NCBI GenBank assembly: GCA_037976565.1
Contig: CP137684.1
Coordinates: 24,727,010-24,791,009 of the forward strand
Length of the DNA: 64,000 nt
DNA from: Mesocentrotus franciscanus
Taxonomy: Eukaryota; Echinodermata; Echinoidea; Camarodonta; Strongylocentrotidae
Direction: 5' to 3'
The translations under genes and the position numbers were made by a program. Position 1 is the first letter of the stretch. Each line of letters opens with the position of its first letter. This document shows positions 51,182 to 59,999 of this stretch, piece after piece. Under the pieces are notes generated by a model. The model was not told the DNA's origin. It did not search any database and worked only from the letters and a program-made list of their open reading frames with translations.

Positions 51182-51313
51182 ATGTTGACGAATGCTCTGT
51201 GGATGCATCGCTCTGTGAAAATGGAGAATGTGTGGACTCTGACGGCTCTTACAGCTGTACATGTAACTCTGGATATGAATTAAGCACTGCTGATGGCGTT
51301 AGTACTTGCAACA
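51182..51313 (+). CDS. cbEGF exon, copy 84 (Thr42)
   Basis: Consensus protein, Cys17 TGT, Thr42 (ACT). First unit of the Thr/Ser dimer zone. Intron TTATCTGAAATGAGCGTC form. Confidence 0.92.
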
Positions 51314-51795
51314 GTAAGAATACTATGTCAAATTCGTGTCACTTTTACTTGCAATGGTCAGAATGTTATCTGAAATGAGCGTCACCTTTTAGTGACATCT
51401 TTAAAAATTTTGGATTCTAAATGCTTTTAATTACAAGTTGTACTTGATCATTACGTGGAAAAGACACTAAAAACATTAAATTCATTACTTTTGCATTACA
51501 GTACACTCTGCCAATCATAATAACGATTCAAACTAAAATAGACATTTAACTTTCTAAATTATTAGCAATGGAGAGTGACATTTTTAATCACTATTTTCGT
51601 TTACAAATTTGGAATTTAATGTTTTTTTCCCAAAGCTTTCAATCTTTTGTACATTGAAGATCCATTATAACTTTTTTACAGTTTGAAGAGTGGAGATACA
51701 AATAATTGTTACCGAATTTAGAGGAAAAACTGATTCATCTAGTCATTTAGAAAACTCTTGACTGCTATGGCTAAAATCTGTTTAACTTTTGCTAG

Positions 51796-51927
51796 ATGTT
51801 GACGAATGCTCTGTGGATGCATCGCTCTGTGAAAATGGAGAATGTGTGGACTCTGACGGCTCTTACAGCTGTACATGTAACTCTGGATATGAATTAAGCA
51901 CTGCTGATGGCGTTAGTTCTTGCAACA
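51796..51927 (+). CDS. cbEGF exon, copy 85 (T42S)
   Basis: Thr42 is Ser (TCT), next to Cys43. Cys17 TGT. The intron has CACCATTACTTGC and TTATGTCAAATGAATGTC, markers shared by all Ser copies. Confidence 0.92.
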
Positions 51928-52412
51928 GTAAGAATACTATGTCAAATTCGTGTCACCATTACTTGCAATGGTCAGAATGTTATGTCAAATGAATGTCACC
52001 TTTTAGTGACATCTTTAAAAATCTTTTGAATCTGAATGCTTTTAATTACAAGTTTTACTTGATCATGAAGTCGAAACGACACTACACAATTTAAATCCAC
52101 TTCTTTTTATAACATTACAGTTTTTATATTTATAATAACGATTCAATCTGAAATAGACATTTAACTTTCTAAATTATTAGCAATGGAGAGTGCCATTTTA
52201 AATCACTATTTTATTTTACAAATTTTGAATTTAATGTTTTTTTTCCACAAGCTTTCAATCTTTTGTACATTGAAGATCCATTATAACCTTTTTACAGTTT
52301 GAGAGAGTGGAGATACAAATAATTGTTGCCGATTTTAGAGGAAAAAGTGATTCATCTAGTCATTTAGAAAACTCTTGACTGCTATGGCTAAAATCTGTTT
52401 AACTTTTGCTAG

Positions 52413-52544
52413 ATGTTGACGAATGCTCTGTGGATGCATCGCTCTGTGAAAATGGAGAATGTGTGGACTCTGACGGCTCTTACAGCTGTACATGTAACTC
52501 TGGATATGAATTAAGCACTGCTGATGGCGTTAGTACTTGCAACA
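52413..52544 (+). CDS. cbEGF exon, copy 86 (Thr42)
   Basis: Consensus protein with Thr42, Cys17 TGT. The upstream intron has GGAGAGTGCCATTTT and GAAAAAGTGATTC. Confidence 0.92.
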
Positions 52545-53027
52545 GTAAGAATACTATGTCAAATTCGTGTCACTTTTACTTGCAATGGTCAGAATGTTAT
52601 CTGAAATGAGCGTCACCTTTTAGTGACATCTTTAAAAATTTTGGATTCTAAATGCTTTTAATTACAAGTTGTACTTGATCATTACGTGGAAAAGACACTA
52701 AAAACATTAAATTCATTACTTTTGCATTACAGTACACTCTGCCAATCATAATAACGATTCAAACTAAAATAGACATTTAACTTTCTAAATTATTAGCAAT
52801 GGAGAGTGACATTTTTAATCACTATTTTCGTTTACAAATTTGGAATTTAATGTTTTTTTCCCAAAGCTTTCAATCTTTTGTACATTGAAGATCCATTATA
52901 ACCTTTTTACAGTTTGAGAGAGTGGAGATACAAATAATTGTTACCGAATTTAGAGGAAAAACTGATTCATCTAGTCATTTAGAAAACTCTTGACTGCTAT
53001 GGCTAAAATCTGTTTAACTTTTGCTAG

Positions 53028-53159
53028 ATGTTGACGAATGCTCTGTGGATGCATCGCTCTGTGAAAATGGAGAATGTGTGGACTCTGACGGCTCTTACAG
53101 CTGTACATGTAACTCTGGATATGAATTAAGCACTGCTGATGGCGTTAGTTCTTGCAACA
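53028..53159 (+). CDS. cbEGF exon, copy 87 (T42S)
   Basis: Ser42, Cys17 TGT, with the same intron markers as copy 85. Confidence 0.92.
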
Positions 53160-53645
53160 GTAAGAATACTATGTCAAATTCGTGTCACCATTACTTGCAA
53201 TGGTCAGAATGTTATGTCAAATGAATGTCACCTTTTAGTGACATCTTTAAAAATCTTTTGAATCTGAATGCTTTTAATTACAAGTTTTACTTGATCATGA
53301 AGTCCAAACGACACTACACAATTTAAATCCACTTCTTTTTTATAACATTACAGTTTTTTAAAATTTATAATAACGATTCAATCTGAAAAGACATTTAACT
53401 TTCTAAATTATTAGCAATGGAGAGTGCCATTTTAAATCACTATTTTATTTTACAAATTTTGAATTTAATGTTTTTTTCCACAAGCTTTCAATCTTTTGTA
53501 CATTGAAGATCCATTATAACCTTTTTACAGTTTGAGAGAGTGGAGATACAAATAATTGTTGCCGATTTTAGAGGAAAAAGTGATTCATCTAGTCATTTAG
53601 AAAACTCTTGACTGCTATGGCTAAAATCTGTTTAACTTTTGCTAG

Positions 53646-53777
53646 ATGTTGACGAATGCTCTGTGGATGCATCGCTCTGTGAAAATGGAGAATGTGTGGA
53701 CTCTGACGGCTCTTACAGCTGTACATGTAACTCTGGATATGAATTAAGCACTGCTGATGGCGTTAGTACTTGCAACA
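53646..53777 (+). CDS. cbEGF exon, copy 88 (Thr42)
   Basis: Thr42, Cys17 TGT. Lies 1,233 bp after copy 86, one dimer period. Confidence 0.92.
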
Positions 53778-54258
53778 GTAAGAATACTATGTCAAATTCG
53801 TGTCACTTTTACTTGCAATGGTCAGAATGTTATCTGAAATGAGCGTCACCTTTTAGTGACATCTTTAAAAATTTTGGATTCTAAATGCTTTTAATTACAA
53901 GTTGTACTTGATCATTACGTGGAAAAGACACTAAAAACATTAAATTCATTACTTTTGCATTACAGTACACTCTGCCAATCATAATAACGATTCAAACTAA
54001 AATAGACATTTAACTTTCTAAATTATTAGCAATGGAGTGACATTTTTAATCACTATTTTCGTTTACAAATTTGAAATTTAATGTTTTTTTCCCAAAGATG
54101 TCAATCTTTTGTACATTGAAGATCCATTATAACTTTTTTACAGTTTGAGAGAGTGGAGATACAAATAATTGTTACCGAATTTAGAGGAAAAACTGATTCA
54201 TCTAGTCATTTAGAAAACTCTTGACTGCTATGGCTAAAATCTGTTTAACTTTTGCTAG

Positions 54259-54390
54259 ATGTTGACGAATGCTCTGTGGATGCATCGCTCTGTGAAAATG
54301 GAGAATGTGTGGACTCTGACGGCTCTTACAGCTGTACATGTAACTCTGGATATGAATTAAGCACTGCTGATGGCGTTAGTTCTTGCAACA
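54259..54390 (+). CDS. cbEGF exon, copy 89 (T42S)
   Basis: Ser42, Cys17 TGT. The upstream intron has AATGGAGTGACA, 2 bp shorter than in copy 87. Confidence 0.92.
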
Positions 54391-54876
54391 GTAAGAATAC
54401 TATGTCAAATTCGTGTCACCATTACTTGCAATGGTCAGAATGTTATGTCAAATGAATGTCACCTTTTAGTGACATCTTTAAAAATCTTTTGAATCTGAAT
54501 GCTTTTAATTACAAGTTTTACTTGATCATGAAGTCCAAACGACACTACACAATTTAAATCCACTTCTTTTTTATAACATTACAGTTTTTATATTTATAAT
54601 AACGATTCAATCTGAAAAAGACATTTAACTTTCTAAATTATTAGCAATGGAGAGTGCCATTTTAAATCACTATTTTATTTTACAAATTTTGAATTTAATG
54701 TTTTTTTTCCACAAGCTTTCAATCTTTTGTACATTGAAGATCCATTATAACCTTTTTACAGTTTGAGAGAGTGGAGATACAAATAATTGTTGCCGATTTT
54801 AGAGGAAAAAGTGATTCATCTAGTCATTTAGAAAACTCTTGACTGCTATGGCTAAAATCTGTTTAACTTTTGCTAG

Positions 54877-55008
54877 ATGTTGACGAATGCTCTGTGGATG
54901 CATCGCTCTGTGAAAATGGAGAATGTGTGGACTCTGACGGCTCTTACAGCTGTACATGTAACTCTGGATATGAATTAAGCACTGCTGATGGCGTTAGTAC
55001 TTGCAACA
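54877..55008 (+). CDS. cbEGF exon, copy 90 (Thr42)
   Basis: Thr42, Cys17 TGT. Followed by the longest intron in the array (572 bp), which holds a ~91-bp internal duplication. Confidence 0.92.
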
Positions 55009-55252
55009 GTAAGAATACTATGTCAAATTCGTGTCACTTTTACTTGCAATGGTCAGAATGTTATCTGAAATGAGCGTCACCTTTTAGTGACATCTTTAAA
55101 AATTTTGGATTCTAAATGCTTTTAATTACAAGTTGTACTTGATCATTACGTGGAAAAGACACTAAAAACATTAAATTCATTACTTTTGCATTACAGTACA
55201 CTCTGCCAATCATAATAACGATTCAAACTAAAATAGACATTTAACTTTCTAA

Positions 55253-55435
55253 ATTATTAGCAATGGAGTGACATTTTTAATCACTATTTTCGTTTACAAA
55301 TTTGGAATTTAATGTTATTTTCCCAAAATTCAATCTTTTGTACATTATTAGCAATGAGTGACATTTTTAATCACTATTTTCGTTTACAAATTTGGAATTT
55401 AATGTTATTTTCCCAAAGATTTCAATCTTTTGTAC
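55253..55435 (+). repeat. ~91-bp tandem duplication inside the intron after copy 90
   Basis: The segment from ATTATTAGCAATG to CAATCTTTTGTAC occurs twice in a row, making this unit 704 bp long. Confidence 0.85.
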
Positions 55436-55580
55436 ATCGAAGATCCATTATAACTTTTTTTACTGTTTGAGAGAGTGGAGATACAAATAATTGTAGCCGA
55501 TTTTAGAGGAAAAACTGATTCATCTAGTCATTTAGAAAACTCTTGACTGGTATGGCTGAAATCTGTTTAACTTTTGCTAG

Positions 55581-55712
55581 ATGTTGACGAATGCTCTGTG
55601 GATGCATCGCTCTGTGAAAATGGAGAATGTGTGGACTCTGACGGCTCTTACAGCTGTACATGTAACTCTGGATATGAATTAAGCACTGCTGATGGCGTTA
55701 GTTCTTGCAACA
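55581..55712 (+). CDS. cbEGF exon, copy 91 (T42S)
   Basis: Ser42, Cys17 TGT. The upstream block reads GACTGGTATGGCTGAAATC instead of GACTGCTATGGCTAAAATC, also found before the hidden copy 95. Confidence 0.92.
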
Positions 55713-56201
55713 GTAAGAATACTATGTCAAATTCGTGTCACCATTACTTGCAATGGTCAGAATGTTATGTCAAATGAATGTCACCTTTTAGTGACATCTT
55801 TAAAAATCTTTTGAATCTGAATGCTTTTAATTACAAGTTTTACTTGATCATGAAGTCCAAACGACACTACACAATTTAAATCCACTTCTTTTTTATAACA
55901 TTACAGTTTTTTAAAATTTATAATAACGATTCAATCTGAAAAAGACATTTAACTTTCTAAATTATTAGCAATGGAGAGTGCCATTTTAAATCACTATTTT
56001 ATTTTACAAATTTTGAATTTAATGTTTTTTTTCCACAAGCTTTCAATCTTTTGTACATTGAAGATCCATTATAACCTTTTTTACAGTTTGAGAGAGTGGA
56101 GATACAAATAATTGTTGCCGATTTTAGAGGAAAAAGTGATTCATCTAGTCATTTAGAAAACTCTTGACTGCTATGGCTAAAATCTGTTTAACTTTTGCTA
56201 G

Positions 56202-56333
56202 ATGTTGACGAATGCTCTGTGGATGCATCGCTCTGTGAAAATGGAGAATGTGTGGACTCTGACGGCTCTTACAGCTGTACATGTAACTCTGGATATGAAT
56301 TAAGCACTGCTGATGGCGTTAGTACTTGCAACA
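56202..56333 (+). CDS. cbEGF exon, copy 92 (Thr42)
   Basis: Thr42, Cys17 TGT. Dimer partner of copy 91. Confidence 0.92.
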
Positions 56334-56816
56334 GTAAGAATACTATGTCAAATTCGTGTCACTTTTACTTGCAATGGTCAGAATGTTATCTGAAATGAGC
56401 GTCACCTTTTAGTGACATCTTTAAAAATTTTGGATTCTAAATGCTTTTAATTACAAGTTGTACTTGATCATTACGTGGAAAAGACACTAAAAACATTAAA
56501 TTCATTACTTTTGCATTACAGTACACTCTGCCAATCATAATAACGATTCAAACTAAAATAGACATTTAACTTTCTAAATTATTAGCAATGGAGAGTGACA
56601 TTTTTAATCACTATTTTCGTTTACAAATTTGGAATTTAATGTTTTTTTCCCAAAGCTTTCAATCTTTTGTACATTGAAGATCCATAATAACCTTTTTACA
56701 GTTTGAGAAAGTGGAGATACAAATAATTGTTACCGAATTTAGAGGAAAAACTGATTCATCTAGTCATTTAGAAAACTCTTGACTGCTATGGCTAAAATCT
56801 GTTTAACTTTTGCTAG

Positions 56817-56948
56817 ATGTTGACGAATGCTCTGTGGATGCATCGCTCTGTGAAAATGGAGAATGTGTGGACTCTGACGGCTCTTACAGCTGTACATGTA
56901 ACTCTGGATATGAATTAAGCACTGCTGATGGCGTTAGTTCTTGCAACA
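56817..56948 (+). CDS. cbEGF exon, copy 93 (T42S)
   Basis: Ser42, Cys17 TGT. The last Ser copy before the gap. Confidence 0.92.
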
Positions 56949-57427
56949 GTAAGAATACTATGTCAAATTCGTGTCACCATTACTTGCAATGGTCAGAATG
57001 TTATGTCAAATGAATGTCACCTTTTAGTGACATCTTTAAAAATCTTTTGAATCTGAATGCTTTTAATTACAAGTTTTACTTGATCATGAAGTCAAACGAC
57101 ACTACACAATTTAAATCCACTTCTTTTTATAACATTACAGTTTTTATATTTATAATAACGATTCAATCTGAAAAAGACATTTAACTTTCTAAATTATTAG
57201 CAATGGAGTGCCATTTTAAATCACTATTTTATTTTACAAATTTTGAATTTAATGTTTTTTCCACAAGCTTTCAATCTTTTGTACATTGAAGATCCATTAT
57301 AACCTTTTTACAGTTTGAGAGAGTGGAGATACAAATAATTGTTGCCGATTTTAGAGGAAAAGTGATTCATCTAGTCATTTAGAAAACTCTTGACTGCTAT
57401 GGCTAAAATCTGTTTAACTTTTGCTAG

Positions 57428-57559
57428 ATGTTGACGAATGCTCTGTGGATGCATCGCTCTGTGAAAATGGAGAATGTGTGGACTCTGACGGCTCTTACAG
57501 CTGTACATGTAACTCTGGATATGAATTAAGCACTGCTGATGGCGTTAGTACTTGCAACA
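57428..57559 (+). CDS. cbEGF exon, copy 94 (Thr42)
   Basis: Thr42, Cys17 TGT. The last visible exon. The intron has an extra G (AAATGAGGCGTCACC) and a second ~96-bp internal duplication, then runs into the gap at its own acceptor tract. Confidence 0.92.
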
Positions 57560-57800
57560 GTAAGAATACTATGTCAAATTCGTGTCACTTTTACTTGCAA
57601 TGGTCAGAATGTTATCTGAAATGAGGCGTCACCTTTTAGTGACATCTTTAAAATTTTGGATTCTAAATGCTTTTAATTACAAGTTGTACTTGATCATTAC
57701 GTGGAAACACTAAAAACATTAAATTCATTACTTTTGCATTACAGTACACTCTGCCAATCATAATAACGATTCAAACTAAAATAGACATTTAACTTTCTAA

Positions 57801-57988
57801 ATTATTAGCAATGGAGAGTGACATTTTTAATCACTATTTTCGTTTACAAATTTGGAATTTAATGTTATTTTTCCCAAAGAATTCAATCTTTTGTACATTA
57901 TTAGCAATGGAAGTGACATTTTTAATCACTATTTCGTTTACAAATTTGGAATTTAATGTTATTTTCCCAAAGATTTCAATCTTTTGTA
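57801..57988 (+). repeat. ~96-bp tandem duplication inside the intron after copy 94
   Basis: The same segment is doubled as after copy 90, with small differences (CCCAAAGAATTCAATC in the first half). The two introns probably share one ancestral duplication copied by a larger-unit event. Confidence 0.85.
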
Positions 57989-58128
57989 CATCGAAGATCC
58001 ATTATAACTTTTTTACTGTTTGAGAGAGTGGAGTACAAAATTATTGTAGCCGATTTTAGAGGAAAAACTGATTCATCTAGTCATTTAGAAAACTCTTGAC
58101 TGGTATGGCTGAAATCTGTTTAACTTTT

Positions 58129-58628
58129 NNNNNNNNNNNNNNNNNNNNNNNNNNNNNNNNNNNNNNNNNNNNNNNNNNNNNNNNNNNNNNNNNNNNNNNN
58201 NNNNNNNNNNNNNNNNNNNNNNNNNNNNNNNNNNNNNNNNNNNNNNNNNNNNNNNNNNNNNNNNNNNNNNNNNNNNNNNNNNNNNNNNNNNNNNNNNNNN
58301 NNNNNNNNNNNNNNNNNNNNNNNNNNNNNNNNNNNNNNNNNNNNNNNNNNNNNNNNNNNNNNNNNNNNNNNNNNNNNNNNNNNNNNNNNNNNNNNNNNNN
58401 NNNNNNNNNNNNNNNNNNNNNNNNNNNNNNNNNNNNNNNNNNNNNNNNNNNNNNNNNNNNNNNNNNNNNNNNNNNNNNNNNNNNNNNNNNNNNNNNNNNN
58501 NNNNNNNNNNNNNNNNNNNNNNNNNNNNNNNNNNNNNNNNNNNNNNNNNNNNNNNNNNNNNNNNNNNNNNNNNNNNNNNNNNNNNNNNNNNNNNNNNNNN
58601 NNNNNNNNNNNNNNNNNNNNNNNNNNNN
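58129..58628. other. Assembly gap, 500 N
   Basis: Exactly 500 Ns, starting after TAACTTTT of the acceptor tract that would lead into EGF copy 95. The sequence on the right shares nothing obvious with the array, so the 3' boundary of the array is hidden. A round number suggests a placeholder; the true length may be very different. Short frames reported across it consist of N only. Confidence 0.98.
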
Positions 58629-58692
58629 ATACTGGAGGATTAACATGGACAAATTGCTCTTGTTTACGTGATCGCATTATCTCTTATTCATT

Positions 58693-58935
58693 CTAGTTCC
58701 AATGTTTGACTGTTTTTAAGACAATATCATGTTTGTTGATCATATTTATATGTAGCTTGACGTCTCGTGTTAATTTCTCATGAAAAAGCAAACCATTAAA
58801 GCAACGATTGTTGAATTTTAGTAATACTCGTTCGCCATTGCTGCTCTTTAAAGATAAGGTTGAGTTCTGGTCATGCGATTGCATTGTGAAAGAAACGGTG
58901 TGGAATCGATCAGAAAAAAGTGGATCATGTAGCAT
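58693..58935 (-). CDS. Short minus-strand ORF in block A copy 1 (80 aa), function uncertain
   Basis: The frame runs from an ATG to a stop after KHWN. The middle of the product (NGERVLLKFNNRCFNGLLF) has a weak look of a neuralized (NHR) domain core, where an Arg, a Phe-Asn pair and Asn-Gly-hydrophobic-Phe recur, but I am recalling a family pattern, not an alignment. No splice sites were convincingly placed. It could be an exon remnant or a chance frame. In favour of coding: its duplicate stays open with an in-frame 3-bp difference. Against: a second 83-aa frame overlaps on the same strand. Confidence 0.25.
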   Translation of the reverse strand: MLHDPLFSDRFHTVSFTMQSHDQNSTLSLKSSNGERVLLKFNNRCFNGLLFHEKLTRDVKLHINMINKHDIVLKTVKHWN

Positions 58936-59360
58936 ATAAGTATTGGTGTGTACTTCAAGGTTCTGGAGTCATCAAAATTATAAGAAATTTGGCTTAGTCT
59001 TTGTAAAGTAACAAGCACTGTACACAGAAAGATGTATATGGAACTACACAAACATGTGGCATAAGAATCGGGCCTTATTTTTAAGCTGTTACGTGTCATA
59101 TTTAGAATATGAAGGCATATGAAGAGCCATGCTTTTCAGGGAACTTTTTTTCTCTGATGTTCTTCCTCACTTGCAAAATTATAATTACAACCCTCACAAA
59201 TTATTGTTCACCTCTCACCAGAACTCAACCTTTTCTTTCATACTTCTATGACATGCAATTACAAACTGAAATTTCAAGACTCGTGATAAATTCGTTTAAC
59301 AGTTGATTCCTCTCGGATAATACAATTGTTCGGATTATTTGGCGGTGAGATATATAAGGG

Positions 59361-59770
59361 AAATTTTTTTTTTTCAGCGTAACGACGTTGTATTATTATT
59401 ATTATTTTTTCATCGTCTATACAATTCTATTTGAACTGTTTGTTGACAATAAACGACCTCGTGGTACTATTTTTTATTTAGCGTCATGAGGCAATCACAT
59501 GGTAGATAAATGATCATCAGCACCGGTCTAATAATTTTTAGAAAACTGAATATGAACCCGGGCCATTTTTTTTTTCAGCGTAACGACGTTGTATTATTAT
59601 TATTATTTTTTCATCGTCTATACAATTCTATTTGAACTGTTTGTTAACAATAAACGACCTCGTGGTACTATTTTTTATTTAGCGTCATGAGGCAATCACA
59701 TGGTAGATAAATGATCATCAGCACCGGGTCTAATAATTTTTAGAAAACTGAATTTGAACCCGGGCCATTT
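59361..59770 (+). repeat. ~201-bp tandem duplication within block A copy 1
   Basis: CAGCGTAACGACGTTG occurs at 59375 and 59576, and both copies run to the GAACCCGGGCCATTTT motif. Each carries a T run, a TAT trinucleotide run and ACAATAAACGACC. Block A copy 2 has one version only (60742). Confidence 0.85.
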
Positions 59771-59999
59771 TCTATCTCTTTTGTCATTGCCTTACTTTTT
59801 CCTCGCTTACTTCTTTCTTACCACGGAGTACGTAATGTGCAAGTGTATTCCTCAATAATAAAACATAATTTAAATTAAAATAAAATATAAAGAAGAAATA
59901 ATAAGAGAATACAATCGTGACAATTGACAATATGTCATAAATGTATGTCTTTATCTTTACCTTTATTTGCATTTGGTTCGAGTTTTACTTGGGTATTTG

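Larger units (their letters stand above)
51182..57559 (+). repeat. Dimeric higher-order repeat with alternating Thr42/Ser42 exons, copies 84-94
   Basis: Thr copies (84, 86, 88, 90, 92, 94) and Ser copies (85, 87, 89, 91, 93) alternate without exception. Thr copies are followed by TTATCTGAAATGAG, Ser copies by TTATGTCAAATGAATG. The period is 1,226-1,233 bp apart from the step containing the intron duplication. Eleven units, so about five dimer steps. Confidence 0.9.
1..58128 (+). repeat. Giant tandem array of ~612-bp units, each with one calcium-binding EGF exon
   Basis: Ninety-four complete exons, 132 bp each (one is 130 bp), recur at 602-622 bp spacing, with outliers of 523 and 704 bp. Each exon starts AT GTT GAC GAA TGC after GCTAG and ends TGC AAC A before GTAAGAA. 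Exon junctions fall after codon position 1, so the split codon is A|AT (Asn). The domain has 44 residues with Cys at 5, 12, 17, 26, 28 and 43. Ca ligands are N1-V2-D3-E4, D19 and Y24, which fits the PROSITE EGF_CA pattern and the Asp/Asn beta-hydroxylation pattern (C-x-D-x4-Y-x-C-x-C). One residue separates Cys43 from the next Asn1, as in fibrillin-type cbEGF rods. Pre-Cys17 Glu14-Gly15-Glu16 lacks the Ser/Thr needed for O-fucose. Inference: part of one giant secreted or membrane-anchored protein gene; the signal peptide, the N-terminal and C-terminal exons, and any membrane segment lie outside the window or in the gap. Transcription cannot be judged from sequence. Confidence 0.93.
58629..59999. 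repeat. Flank repeat block A, copy 1
   Basis: Starts at ATACTGGAGGATTAACATGG directly after the gap and recurs nearly unchanged at 60000 (1,371 bp later). It contains an internal ~201-bp tandem duplication absent from copy 2. It is unrelated to the EGF unit and was probably expanded separately. Confidence 0.85.

Noticed and set aside
57811..58023. 70-residue frame in the last intron
   Set aside because: Created by the ~96-bp intron duplication; no independent coding evidence.
1..58128. CRISPR array or simple satellite
   Set aside because: The unit is about 612 bp, eukaryotic, with a spliced, in-frame six-cysteine exon; neither description fits.
1..58128. Assembly artefact from repeated copying of one unit
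   Set aside because: Units differ by private indels and substitutions and form ordered families and dimers, which a simple stutter would not give. The exact copy number remains uncertain.
58077..58677. Frames of 185-191 residues across the gap
   Set aside because: Consist almost entirely of N; no information.
59784..59972. Minus-strand 62-residue frame (and its copy at 60952-61140)
   Set aside because: Low-complexity Ile/Tyr/Phe-rich translation of AT-rich DNA with no domain or splice context.
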